A stretch of DNA of 64,000 bases from Rhabdophis nuchalis (GCA_039707465.1 CM077644.1:77336875-77400874), one strand, 5' to 3'. Counted from the first letter of the stretch, positions 44,701-55,518 are shown. Notes: a model not told the origin generated them from the letters alone. A program made the numbers and translations.

Positions 44701-45215
44701 ATCCTGCCAGAGAGACAAGAAGGAAACATTCTGATATGCCTGTATTTCTATCTTAATCCTTATCTTAATTGCCCTGCTGTTTTAAATGTTTTCAGAAACT
44801 GCCTCTGGGTTAAGCTTGTTACATTGTAAGCCTGACGCCCAGACTTTCTCTGGAGTCATCGTGTCGTTGCCCCCCCCCCCCCCCGGGGTTTTTTTGTGGT
44901 ACTTTTAGTCCTGGGGCATGACTTTCTTAGAGATTGTTAAAGGGTTCTTTAAAGCTTTTTGGAGTATACTTCCAACACGGCTGGAACAGCTATTTACAGA
45001 AGCGTTTGCATAGCCATAGAAGAAATGGCTGCAGTAGGATGCAAGCTTGGCATTCTATCTGATTTTTTTACTGCCTTTCTGGAGGCATGTACTCTTTCCT
45101 TAAATCTGGATGATTACCTAAGGATATCTTGTGAGATGAGTGAGACCAGCTAGTATCTTTAAATGGTGCAAATGGATCTAATGATTTCTTCTCCTGGGTG
45201 AGAAATTGTGCTTTG
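44701..45215. other. Non-coding stretch, nothing recognised
   Basis: Contains a C run at about 44871-44884. No gene supported. Confidence 0.4.
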
Positions 45216-45390
45216 TCAGTTCACTGAGCACAGTAGTCTTGTTTATTCTTCAGTCATCGAAGTCATGGTTGTCCCAAAGGTGCTTTTTTCAAGAGGTAAC
45301 TGGACTTCCTTGGTTTCCAGAAAGTCCAGTTGCCTCTTGAAAAAGCACCTTTGGGACAGGAGTTCTTGCATTGCTTTGGAGTGGGCAAGG
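45216..45390. repeat. Head-to-head Penelope-like ends forming a hairpin
   Basis: Bases 45271-45307 (GTCCCAAAGGTGCTTTTTTC, AAGAGGTAACTGGACTT) are the inverted complement of 45322-45357 with one mismatch and one indel, around a 14-bp loop. The arm AAGTCCAGTTGCCTCTTGAA, AAAGCACCTTTGGGAC followed on one side by AACCATGAC is a repeated end I associate with squamate/fish Penelope-like elements. A single decayed copy lies at 53826-53930. Confidence 0.6.
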
Positions 45391-46091
45391 TACATGATTG
45401 CTCACTGATAATAAGTGGATCCTCCTTTCAATTTATTTTAGTTTTCTTTCATGATAATATGGCATAGTAACATGGCATCAATTGCAGAAAGTTAGTACTG
45501 ACCCCTCTCCTAGAAGAATGAAATATTTTGAGAAATATTAAAAAGAAGAATATATTTCCCTGAATCAGAAATGGAGAAATATGTTTTCTTAGAGGAAGAA
45601 GCATCCTCCATCTTTCTTAATAGCCCACAGAAGATGTCAGCACTTAAAAGATAAAGAGATAGATAGCTATATTCATAGGCAAAAATTCTGTGCAGCAAAG
45701 TCTGAACAAAGGCAGAGTGGGATCTCACTCAAGATGTTAACTTGTCTCTTTATCTGGGCATTTTGTAGCCCAGATATGCCCACCCACTTTCTGGAAAGCT
45801 TAAATAACCGCTCTGCTAAATAGCTTCACTTTATGAGCAAGAGTAACTTGGCTGCTGATAGTTAGCCTTGTATTTTAACTATTTTAATTCCTCAATTTGC
45901 TCTGGCAACCTCTGGGTTGCAGATATTGCTGAAGAAAAGGAAGTCATTCAGACAGAATGGTTTATTTATTTATTTAGTTTCCATGAAGGCTGTGACACAT
46001 TGATTTTCAGTGTATATTCCTCCGTTTCTAATCTAAAGACTGGTATTTAGGCCAGCTTTTTGCAAGCATAGAAGCTTTTTGTATTTTTGTA
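45391..46091. other. Non-coding stretch, nothing recognised
   Basis: AT-rich; a short TTTA run lies at about 45960-45975. No gene seen. Confidence 0.4.
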
Positions 46092-46160
46092 CAGGTAATC
46101 CTTGACTTAGAACAGTTCATTTAGTGACCATTCAAACTTACAAGGGCACTGAAAAAAGTG
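46092..46160. repeat. End fragment of the CTTGACTTAC MITE
   Basis: TACAGGTAATCCTTGACTTA, GAACAGTTCATTTAGTGACC and GGGCACTGAAAAAAGT match one end of the 51655-52051 family (CTTAATGAACTGTTGTAAGT and TTTTTAGTACTG, inverted). Confidence 0.7.
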
Positions 46161-46675
46161 GGGAGGGGGCTTATTATTTTGAGTGTGCAGGAGATAGCGA
46201 GCATGGTCACCTCATGGCTACTGTGTTGCATCCATGAGGCTGTGGCCCGCGTCCTCCCAGGTTCCGGAGGCTTCAGGGACCTTCAGGAGGCTTCCCTGAA
46301 GCCTCCGGAGAACTCAAAACGGCCCTACGAGCAAACCGGAGGTCACTTATGGTTTGCCCGTAGGGTCGTTTTCAGTGCTTAAACTGGCCCTACGAGCAAA
46401 CTGGAAGTCCATTCCCAAACTTCCGGTTTGCCCATAAGGCCGTTTTTTTGCTTTCCGGAGACTTCAGGGAAGCTCATGAAAGCCTCCGGAGGGCCTCCAG
46501 AGGGAGGGGAGGCTTTTTTCGCCCTCCCCAGGCTCCTATAAAGCCTCTGGAGCCTGGGGAGGGTGAAAAATGGCTTTAAAAAAGGGTGAATACAGCTGAC
46601 AGGGCAACGCTTTGTGTGCCCTGGCAAATGGCTCCATGTGCCACCTGTGGCACGCATGCAATAGGTTCGCCATCC
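46161..46675. mobile_element. hAT-type MITE inserted in CR1
   Basis: The right end TGTGCCACCTGTGGCACGCA, TGCAATAGGTTCGCCATCCC matches the right end of the 495-994 element (ACCCGTGCCATAGGTTCGCC). It abuts CTATACCATTTCAG, a point inside the CR1 consensus. The interior holds repeated inverted blocks of the type GGCCCTACGAGCAAAC / GGTTTGCCCATAAGGCC at 46322-46443. The left end is lost against another MITE fragment. Confidence 0.7.
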
Positions 46676-47045
46676 CGGCCCTATACCATTTCAGACAGGT
46701 GGCTGTCCAGCCTTTTCTTAAAACCCCCCAATGATGAAGCACCTGCAACTTCCGAAGGCAAGCTGTTCCACTGATTAATTGTTCACTGTTAGGAAGCTTC
46801 TTAATTCTCTCCTTGATTAGTTTCCATCTCTTACCTTCTGATGCTTTGGAAAATAAGTTGACCCTCTCTTCATTGTGCCTCCTCAAATACTGGAATACTG
46901 TTATCATATCATCCTTAGTTCTTCTTCTCTCTAGACTAGCTATACCCAATGCCTGCAAACGTTCTTCATATGTTTTTGTCTCCAGGCCTTTAATCATCTT
47001 AGTTGCTCCCATTCCATCAAAACTAACCAAGGCAATTCTGTAGCA
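46676..47045 (-). pseudogene. CR1-group LINE ORF2 C-terminus
   Basis: The minus strand encodes GATKMIKGLETKTYEERLQA, LGIASLERRRTKDDMITVFQ, YLRRHNEERVNLFSKASEGK, then after small disruptions PSEVAGASSLGGF-like sequence and the Trp/His tail. This is the C-terminal end of CR1 ORF2. It is truncated at the 5' side, and its 3' end is interrupted by the hAT insertion at 46675. Confidence 0.9.
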
Positions 47046-48350
47046 AAGAGGTTATTAATTCTACACTCTTAGCATTATGGTATGAGCAGCACAAGACATG
47101 CATGACAGATTTAGCTTCCCCATTGGGTAGGGTTTTAATCAATGTTGTATAGGGATCTTGTTATATCTCCTTTCATTAGGTCAAATGGGAATACACTGAA
47201 GCAGGAAGAAATGGGGCATGTGTGGGTGTGGAATGAAATAGCAGGAATGAAAGATTTTCAAATTTTATAGCTACACAATAAGGAGAGATTTTACCGTTAT
47301 CATTCTGGAGATTAGTGCCAAAGACACATTGCTTCTATTAGAAAATTTATTTCACATGTCCAACTGGGATTAAATATTGGTCTGGATGATCTAGTATCTG
47401 GGGTTTTGCTCAGTGCTTTTTTCCCATAGTGATTGCAAACTAAGGCCAAATACCTCTTGCTGAAGGTGAGTTTTGATCAGAATTTGAAGTGGAAAAGCTT
47501 CATCTGAGCTTTTAAAGGAACTAGTCCAGATTGTAAGCATAATAAAATGTTGGAAACACACTGAAAACTGAGCAAAGCTTTAAAACATTTGAATTCGACC
47601 ATTTTAAGGAGTCTTGAATCTTTGTAAATGCAGTTTCATGAACCCACAGCAGAAGGCTAATCACCTTAGCTTTTAAAATGTACATAGCTATGAGCTTATG
47701 ATTGCTGCCAGCAAAATGCAGAATTTTGTTGGCAGTCCTAGGGGCCCAATAAGTGACATTTCTTACTTGTTTCTTCCAAGCAGCATAAAAATGAAAAATA
47801 ATTCTGAGATATTTTAAAGCCTTGACTTATTTTATGTTGGTCTAATTTATTTCCACATGATAATTACATCTACTAAGCCTTTTAGTAAAAATTGCTACTT
47901 TTGTCTTGAAAGGATTGATGCAGAGTTTTACCATTTCATAGACCAAGGCAAAAGATTTGGAGGCTCCACCATTAGCCTATTTGCTTGGTGGAAAGGTTGA
48001 ATGGATATGTGACATAAAGAAGAATTGAAATGGGAGTGCTTGCTGGCTTAGGGGGATAAAATTCATTATTTTTCATTATTTTTAATAGCTTGAGTTAAAG
48101 AGTTAATGTAAGTGTTGAAAATAAGGAATGTTACAAATTATTGCAGAGAAACAACCTGAGGCGGACAGGACTTGCACTGAAATATTATTATGCAGTTTCG
48201 TCATCCTAAGTATTGCACTTTGACCGATACAGAACATTTCACTTCTACCCAAAACCTATCTTTGAGAATTGAATCAAATGCCACTTTTAGGCTAATAAAG
48301 GCAACAATATGTTGATTATTTCAAAAAAATTATATGCCTGTCATTCTCCT
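47046..48350. other. AT-rich stretch, probably old LINE remnants
   Basis: About 1.3 kb with no open frame. Some phrases resemble very old LINE sequence, but I cannot assign them. Confidence 0.35.
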
Positions 48351-48600
48351 TAATAGCTTTGGGTGGCTTACAAAGAACAATAAAACAATAAAATGTAACT
48401 GATACAAACTGTAAAAGGTAAGCATTAGAATTAAAAGGCCAATGAAAATAAATATGTTTTGAACTCTCCCGTAAATTGTATTAAGGATGGCTGCTTCTTC
48501 AAATCCAATAGCAATTTATACCATAAGATCCAAGCTGCCGCAGGTGATTGGTGATGTCAATATATCCATAAAAGCATAGTTAGAAATATTTATACTGTAA
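48351..48600 (-). repeat. Old L2-like 3' fragment
   Basis: TTTGGGTGGCTTACAAAGAA and ACAATAAAACAATAAAATG read as the reverse complement of a decayed L2 3' UTR. Further right, TACCATAAGATCCAAGCTGC could be ORF2-end sequence. Confidence 0.45.
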
Positions 48601-49760
48601 TTGAAACTAAGATACAGGAGGAATTTTTCATCCCCTTCCCAGACTTAATAATTGTGGGGTAAGAAAAATTTTTAAAAGGCTGGATAGCGGACATTGCTAT
48701 GGTTGGAGATAATAGAAAAGAAAGAACAGGAGAACTTAACAAAATATAAAGACCTGTAAATATAATTAGAATGACTGAAAGAAAGCAAAGATAGCACCAA
48801 TACAAAGGCTCTTTGGATGCAATTCCAAACCTTCTGGAGCATCACCTGAACATTATCAGCATTGACAAAATCACTACCAGTCAATTGCAAAAGGCAACTT
48901 TACTTGGAACAGTTTACATTCTGTGACAATACCTTTAATATTACACATTATTATCTGCCTATCCAAGGGCCTCGCCACAGTCCTTTCCAAGGGCTCAAAG
49001 CTAGAAAAAATGTCAAGCACAGTCTAAATATCTGGCTTACTATATGACCATATAGTAATTTATTAAACCTGTATGGTACCCAACTCTCAAGGATTCTGAG
49101 TAACTCAGGATAGCCTATTAAATAGGCAATATGGGATATTAAATTGAGCCAAGGAGAAAGTTCTTTGCTACAGTATACAAGTTGGATTTCACAAATACCT
49201 TGCAAAAATGAGTCTTCCATTCACCATCTAGCTTGCAGTATCTATGGGTTATGGCAGGATTCTTTCAATAGCAAATATTCAGTATTTGATTTTTGGCTTT
49301 CTTATATCAAATCCCAGCAACATTACGAAATTGACTTGAAATATCACACGTTTGAAAATATCATTCTGTGCCCCCCTCCCCCCGGCTGAGATATAATTTT
49401 GAAATACCAATGCCAACAAAAGACCAGAAGGGAAAAAGAATCTGAATCTGATTAAGACAGACTTGTCTCTGCCAAAAGGGAATATGTCCCTAGCCAGTGT
49501 GTGCCTTCAAGCTTGCACCTCTGAATGCAGCATCCTTGTTTCCAGAGATATGGGTGCATTCAAAATTCATCTAGAAAACTGGAAGATGTCTCTCAAAATA
49601 AACTACATTATTCCCTGATAGTGCATATGTATGCTTGAAAGCCACATAGTATATGTCTGATTAATTTTCCTTAAAGTTCATACAAAAATTGATATACAGT
49701 TGTCCTCTCTATTATACAAAGGATACACATAAGAGAGGATACACTATTAGAATACACCTA
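48601..49760. other. Non-coding stretch, nothing recognised
   Basis: About 1.2 kb, with a C run at about 49371-49382. Several overlapping short frames lack domains. Confidence 0.4.
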
Positions 49761-49761
49761 A

Positions 49762-49990
49762 GAGAGTGGCGTGGTGGCATAGAGAGAAAGCCTCTCGCCT
49801 CCTACTCGGAAGGTTCAGACTTCAATCCTAGGCAGCGGCAGATTTTTCTCTATCAGGGCGCAAAGAGAAAATATCTGCTGCAAACTCCATGTAGGCGTCA
49901 GGAAGGGCCATCCCAGCCAGTAAATCCTCAGCTCCAATCAGTTGCCCTGATTCCACCCCAAAACAAGAATTTAAAGAGTCATAAAAAGAA
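49762..49990 (+). mobile_element. tRNA-derived SINE
   Basis: The head GAGAGTGGCGTGGTGGCATA with CCTCTCGCCTCCTACTCGGA is followed by a B-box-like GACTTCAATCC (49818-49828; consensus GRTTCRANNCC), so it is tRNA-derived with an internal Pol III promoter. The body has GGCAGCGGCAGATTTTTCTC, CTGCAAACTCCATGTAGGCG and TCAGGAAGGGCCATCCCAGC. It ends in an A-rich tail. It does not fold as a real tRNA. Confidence 0.75.
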
Positions 49991-50744
49991 ATAAGAAATA
50001 GGATGCACACAACACAGTTCTATACCTTTCCATGCATTGGTTTAATTTGTTCCTTCCAGGCTACTAAAATCTAGAAAATAACCAAATAACCTGGCGTACT
50101 TTATGCTATCTGCTGTTGGTATCCACAGCATGCTGTGTCTATGCCATTATTTTTAAACCAAGCATGTTTAATTTACTTCCTTGCAGTATGTTATCAATTT
50201 ATTTATGCAGGCCCCTGTAAGTAAGTACATAAGGAAGCAAATAATTAAATGTATTTTGTGTTTTTATTTCTGTAGTATTGGAAATCTGATTAAATATAAC
50301 TGGAAAACTTTATTCAAAAAAATGTTGATAAAGATTCTCAATCATCCAGGTAAAGTCTGAAGGTTAAATCACAGAAACTGGGCATATTTTTATTTTAAAA
50401 AACAATTGCTTTTTTTCTTTTCAAAAGTGCAATTTTTCAAGTCAGGAATTTAGTGTTGCTGGATTTATTCAGAAAAGCATAATTTAAAGCCTCCAATACA
50501 GTAGGAATAAAAATCCGCATATATCTTACATATTTTGAAGGCTGGCACAGTTTCTGCTGATCGTGCAAGTTTGTCACCTAATTTCTTTCTCAATGTTGAT
50601 GCCAAGATTTTGACAGTGCCCCTAGCACATAAGCTAGAGAAAATATTACCTTTGTGACTCCATCCTGTGCAATCTGGTTTTATAAAGAGGAAAATGTCTT
50701 GGGTCACGTGAGGTTAGTAATTGACATTTTATTTTTTTTATTTT
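49991..50744. other. Non-coding stretch, nothing recognised
   Basis: AT-rich spacer; no repeat or gene supported. Confidence 0.4.
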
Positions 50745-51400
50745 ATCATTTCTTCATTAAACTTGCTTGCTGCCCATCTTACCACAAGGTGACTCTGGGT
50801 GGCTTACAACATTAAAGGCAATAAAATCATTAAAATACATATTACTAATCTCAATAAAAATATAGGTTATAACTAAAAGATGGGGAGAAAGGGAGCAGAA
50901 TGTATGGGGAGAGATCTGCTGTTGATCCATCCACTACTCCTGTGTGATGCATCCCCATTGGGACCCCGAGCCAACTAACAGAGCCAGATCTTCAGGTCCT
51001 TACAGAAGGTCAGGAGAATGGGAGCCAATCTCACCTCAGTGGGCAAGGTGTTCCAAAACCTGTGCAGCCACTGCATACTGCACTGGTTGGAGCTTCTGAA
51101 TGTTCTTCAAGGTAGCCCCATGTAGAGTGCATTGTAATAGTCCAGATAGATGGAGCACAGGAACTCCTGATCCAGAAGAGGCTGCAACTGGTGCATTGCC
51201 CAAATTTATGCAAAGGCTCTCTTAGTCAAAACTGTCAGCTGCTCTTCAAGTAGGTGCTGTGAGTCCAGTAGAACTCCAAGTTGCAGACCAGGTTTGTCTG
51301 GGATAGTGCCATCCAATTCAGAACTAAGGATGTTAAATGAATGTATGTTCAGAAAAACAGGTATCATTACAAAAGTGATTTTGTGGAAAGAGCCTTTCAT
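50745..51400 (-). mobile_element. Old L2-clade LINE 3' fragment
   Basis: Minus strand. The 3' UTR (GCCCATCTTACCACAAGGTG, CTCTGGGTGGCTTACAACAT) is at the low-coordinate end. ORF2-derived sequence includes CCCCATGTAGAGTGCATTGT and AATAGTCCAGATAGATGGAG, matching the region CCATGTAGAGAGCATTGCAG, TAGTCCAGTCGGGATG of the 31-kb copy. Also visible is GCTGCTCTTCAAGTAGGTGC. It is heavily mutated. Confidence 0.75.
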
Positions 51401-51654
51401 ATAGTACAGTTCAAATTCATGGAGAAAGTTTTGGCTGAATATCGATTTGTTTATTAATTGGATTAAAATGTATTATTCAAAGTCTCTTGTCAGCCTTTGT
51501 ACAAGTGGAATTATTTCCATATTTACCAAGATGTCTTACTGAAGATTTCTTTATTTAGTCTTATGTTTAATACAGGAACAGTCAGAGAATCAGAAGACTT
51601 TGTGGACATAAAATTCAGGTGGCACTAAATTTAACTTGTCCTTGTATGCTGAAA

Positions 51655-52051
51655 TACAGGTTGTCCTTGACTTACAAACACAATTGAGCCCAAAATTTCC
51701 GTTGTTAAATGAAACATTTGTTAAGTGCCCCATTTGCCCCATTTTACATCCTTTCCTGCCACAGTTATTAAGTGAATCACTGCAGTTGATAAGTTAGTAA
51801 CCTGCTTGTTAAGTAATTTGGCCTCCCCATTTGCTTTGCTCATTAGAAGGTCACAAAAAGTGATCACATGACATGGGACACAGCAATGATCATGTATGAA
51901 CCAGTTGCCAAGCACCTGGATTTTGATCACATGATCATGGGCATGCTACAAAGATTGTAATTGTGAAAAATAATTGTAAGTCACTTTTTTTAGTACTGTT
52001 GTAACTTTGAACGGTCACTTAATGAACTGTTGTAAGTCGAGGGCTCCTGTA
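51655..52051. mobile_element. 397-bp palindromic MITE (CTTGACTTAC family)
   Basis: The left end TACAGGTTGTCCTTGACTTA is the inverted complement of the right end TAAGTCGAGGGCTCCTGTA with a few changes. Subterminal ACTTAACAAATG-type motifs (TTGTTAAGTGCCCC, TTATTAAGTGAATCAC, TTGTTAAGTAATTTGG) repeat inside, with TGATCACATGA. No transposase. Fragments of the same family are at 29.6, 46.1 and 55.2 kb. TA at the tips suggests a TA target, but the superfamily is not certain. Confidence 0.8.
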
Positions 52052-52307
52052 TAATGACACATAAATAATTATGAATATTCTGTGCCAAAATATATTGATA
52101 AAATACCACTATTTGGTAAAATGTTAGGTAGCTAATAATTAGAATAAGCCTCATATGGTTGATAGAGACTCCAATGTATTTATAAGTATCTAAAAATGAA
52201 GACTTCATTTGGTATTTGAAATCTTTAAGTATCTTGGAATATTTATTCCAAAGGAAAATATAGTAGCAAATATTTCAAAGTGATATTGAATAAATAAGAA
52301 GTTACCC

Positions 52308-52366
52308 CGCCCTGGGTCCTTTTGTAGGAGAAGGGCGGGGTATAAATTTAATAAAATAAAAAAAAT
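52308..52366 (+). mobile_element. L2-clade LINE 3' tail, 59 bp
   Basis: CCGCCCTGGGTCCTTTTGTA and GGAGAAGGGCGGGGTATAAA then TTTAATAAAATAAAA: only the last bases of the young L2 family, an extreme 5' truncation. Confidence 0.85.
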
Positions 52367-53825
52367 AGAAGCACCAATTAGCTTATGGCAAATGATAAAA
52401 AATGGAAATGAATATTAGTTCAAGATGCTTATATGTACCCAGATGAATTCCTATATTAATATCTTTGAAATAATTCTAGCAGATTGACAAATTATTTTTA
52501 AAAAAATATTTAATAATTTTAGATTTAGATTTATCTGATGTATATAATCTGAAGATAAACGAATTGAATCTGTTAAATCATTCACCATGTGATTGTGCTA
52601 TTGTTAACTTTCTGAACTTTTTGCTTTATTGTTAAACATACATATGTGAAATGTATACATCTCATACATATATGCATAACTATATTTTAACTTTTATTTC
52701 TCTATGGAATTAAAGCAGTGAACTCCCAAAACAGTTATAGAACTTTTTTTTAAAAAATGCTGTTTGACACCTATGACATCCTATGGTAGAGACACATTTA
52801 AATGATTTTGGGACAAAAGAAGAACATTCACTTTTTTCACATTTTAAATTCATACTTTGGGATAAATCTGGTGTAAAACATGTAGGGGTTGTTTTTTTTT
52901 GGAAGAGTGAAATATGTAGGAGTTTATGGGCTAATTGTGTTAACACAGATCAGCTAATTAGTGATCAGCTTCTGAGTTGTTGCAAGAGGAATCTGGATAT
53001 TCTAAAACTGTCCCACATAGCACTTTATCCACTTAATGGCAACAGTCCACTAAGTACATTCTGATTTCACAATTTTGTCCAGATGCATTAGCAACATCTA
53101 AGTCTTCGAAATTATTCTCGACACTTTTAGGCTATTTCAAATGTGCAACCTTTTTTTAAATGGCGATTAAAAGCACTGTTAGGGTGAATATTAATTATTT
53201 GAAATAACTTTGGAATAAATAATGGAGCTACACCATATTAAAAATGTATCATTAAGGTCTTTAAAATATATTCAGTATTTTTCTTAGTAAAATGAGACTC
53301 ATTCAACAAAATGTTCTTTTCCCACATTTGTCGGACACTTCAGAGGATGTTGGAAAAGAGTTGACTGTCACCTTTGTTATATTGGAAGTAAAAATGATGG
53401 AGAAAACATGAAATATATATTAGATATGAACTTATCCAACCATCATCCCATTTCGGTTTAATATCTATTTGTTTGTCAATGTGTTGTTACAGAAATCAAG
53501 ACAGTTTAGAGACATGAATATGCTTTCAAATTATATATCCTGATTTTGGAATCAGTTAATATATAAAGGACTGTAATTGTAGTGCAGGCTCAAATTATGT
53601 GAAACCTTGGTCTTGGAAAAGGCTCTAATTCAGGGAAAGGAAAGAGTAGAAGGCAAAGACTAGTAACATGGTAGATATAATATTCAATTACAGTGGCATT
53701 GTTAGAAGACCCAAAATGGCAGGTTAGGAACAGAACATCATGATGTAGAAAATCTATCTATGTAGTTGCTAAGAATTGAAAACAACTTGACGGGCTATAA
53801 TCAAGTGCATGTAGAGCATGTGAAA
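52367..53825. other. AT-rich stretch, nothing recognised
   Basis: About 1.5 kb. Overlapping frames on opposite strands at 52710-53064 lack domains and are not supported. Confidence 0.4.
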
Positions 53826-53930
53826 GGTGCTTTTTCAAGAAGCAACTGAACTTTCTTGTTTTTCTTTTTCTTTGAAGACATTTTGCTTTTCATCAAAGAA
53901 GCTTCTTCAGCTCAAGTGGGACATAGCAAA
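53826..53930 (-). mobile_element. Penelope-like element end, decayed
   Basis: Minus strand: CTTGAGCTGAAGAAGCTTCT, TTGATGAAAAGC, then AAAATGTCTTCAAAG and GTTGCTTCTTGAAAAAGCAC. The known repeat has CTGAAGA, an AGCTTCT/AGAAGC hairpin and GAAACGTC. Here GAAAC is mutated, so the hammerhead-like core is broken. The AAGCAACTGAACTTTC / GGTGCTTTTTCAAG part is shared with the hairpin at 45.3 kb. Confidence 0.55.
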
Positions 53931-54052
53931 ACATTTACCGTATGTGCCGGCATATAAGACGACTTTTTGGCCCCGAAAAACATGCCTCCAAGTGGGGGGG
54001 TCGTCTTATACGCCGGGTCATGCTGGCTCTGGACGCCATCCGGGAATCAGAG

Positions 54053-54183
54053 TCTAACAGACAGAGAGACAGAGGGGAAAGAGACAGAGGGGGAAGGAGG
54101 AAACCCTCCACAGCCGCACGGAGACTTGCCGCTTTTCCACGTCCTTCCCCCTCTGTCTCTTTCCCCTCTGTGTGTCTGTTAGA
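54053..54183. repeat. Inverted repeat inside MITE
   Basis: Left arm TCTAACAGACAGAGAGACAG, AGGGGAAAGAGACAGAGGGG pairs with right arm CCTTCCCCCTCTGTCTCTTT, CCCCTCTGTGTGTCTGTTAG. The loop is about 44 bp. The purine arm recurs at about 55313-55345. Confidence 0.85.
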
Positions 54184-54256
54184 CCAGGGGTCCCCAACCC
54201 CCGGTCCACGGACCGGTGCCGGTCTGCGGCTTCACAAGAACCGGGCCGCAGGGCCG
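54184..54256 (+). repeat. hAT-like terminal fragment (CAGGGGTCCCCAACC type)
   Basis: CAGGGGTCCCCAACCCCCGG, TCCACGGACCGGTGCCGGTC, then AGAACCGGGCCGCAGGG match the left end of a widespread vertebrate hAT family (hAT-Tip100-like by memory). I see no matching right end. Confidence 0.65.
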
Positions 54257-54306
54257 GAGAGGAGGAGGAGGGAGCAGCCCCCTGGGCAGAGGATGGCCGA
54301 GAGCGC

Positions 54307-54610
54307 CTCTCTCTCTCTCTATTTCTGCCTCTCTAAGTCTGCCGCTCTGTGTGTCTGTCATTCTCTCCCCCCTCGCCCCCCCCAAGCAGCAAAGGGGAGG
54401 TTATCCCGCAACGGGCGAGCGGGCGGGCGGAGGACCCAAGCTGCGGCTACCTTAAGCACCATCTGGGCGCGCACGCCCACCTTCCTTCCGCTCGCTCGCT
54501 CGCCCGTTGCGGGATAACCTCTCCTCTGCTGCTTGGGGGGGGCGAGGGGGGAGAGAATGGCAGACACACAGAGCGACAGACTTAGAGAGGCAGAAATAGA
54601 GAGAGGGAGG
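54307..54610. repeat. Large hairpin, 115-bp arms
   Basis: Bases 54307-54421 are the inverted complement of 54497-54610 with only a few differences (for example GTTATCCCGCAACGGGCGAG against CTCGCCCGTTGCGGGATAAC), around a 75-bp loop. Confidence 0.93.
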
Positions 54611-54654
54611 GAGAGAGGTAATCACACATACACACACACACAGAGTGACAGAGG

Positions 54655-55151
54655 TGGGTGGAGGGAGGAGAGCGACAGATACAGAGAGAGAGAGACAGAA
54701 ACAGAGAAAGAGAAAGAAAGAAAAATAGAAAAAGATGAATGGTGGGAGGGAGGGAGTGAAGGAAAGAAGGGGGAGGAGGAAGGGAGGGGTGAAAGAAGGA
54801 AGAAGGAAGGAGAGGGAAGGAAGGAAGGAAATGGTAGGAGGGAAGGAAGGAAGAAAGGAAGGAAAGAAGGAAAGGGATGGAAGGTAGGAGGGAGGGAAGG
54901 AAGGAAGGAAAGGGATGGATGGTAGGAGGGAGGGAAGGAAGGAAGGAAGGAAAGAAAGGGATGGAGGGTAGGAGGGAGGGAAGGAAGGAAAGGGATGGAG
55001 GGTAGGAGGGAGGGAAGGAAGGGAAGGGAGGGAGGGAAGGTAGGAGGGAGGGAAGGAAGGAAGGAAAGGGATGGAGGGTAGGAGGAAGGGAAGGAAGGGA
55101 AGGAAGGAAGGCAGGAAAGGGGTGGAGGGTAGGAGGGAAGGAAGGAAGGAA

Positions 55152-55193
<42 letters not shown>

Positions 55194-55197
55194 ACTT
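54655..55197 (+). repeat. Polypurine GGAAGG-type tract
   Basis: More than 500 bp almost purely A/G on the plus strand: first GAGAGACAGA-type, then GGAAGGAAGG with AGGGATGGA and GGTAGGAGGG interruptions at roughly 60-80-bp intervals, ending in a (GAAA)n run at about 55155-55195. The derived frames are low-complexity. Confidence 0.95.
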
Positions 55198-55518
55198 ATG
55201 ACCACAATTGAGCCCAAAATTTTGGTTGCTAAGTATTAATGTTTCACCACATTTTCCAAGTTGCCCACGACTTAGCGCTTTTCCACGCATGCACGCGTCT
55301 ATCTTTTGCACGGGGAAAGAGACAGAGGGGGAAGGAGGAAACCATCCGCACTCCCACGAAACAGACCACACCTTCCGGCTTTTATTTGGTGTGTGGAAGG
55401 TGTGTGGAAGAGGGGGTAGTCTTATACGGCGAGTATATAACAAACTCTATATTTTGAGTGGAAATAATGGGGGGTCGTCTTATACGCCCAGTCGTCTTAT
55501 ACGCCGGCAAATACGGTA

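Larger units (their letters stand above)
53936..55518. mobile_element. TA-flanked MITE (TACCGTATGTGCCGGCATA family), 1.6 kb composite
   Basis: The left end TACCGTATGTGCCGGCATAT, AAGACGAC inverts to the right end GTCGTCTTATACGCCGGCAA, ATACGGTA. Further GTCGTCTTATACGCC copies lie just inside both ends. The interior is a composite: a 45-bp hairpin (54053-54097 / 54142-54183), a hAT-like CAGGGGTCCCCAACCCCCGG end, a 115-bp hairpin, a 0.5-kb polypurine tract and a scrap of another MITE. Long frames follow the purine tract and hairpins and encode nothing recognisable. Confidence 0.85.

Noticed and set aside
49762..49835. tRNA gene
   Set aside because: A box-B-like motif is present, but the arms do not pair as a tRNA and the sequence continues into a SINE body and A-rich tail.
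54533..55443. Frames of 130-273 residues over the purine tract
   Set aside because: Lys/Glu/Arg or Phe/Leu/Pro/Ser low-complexity products of the polypurine/polypyrimidine strand.
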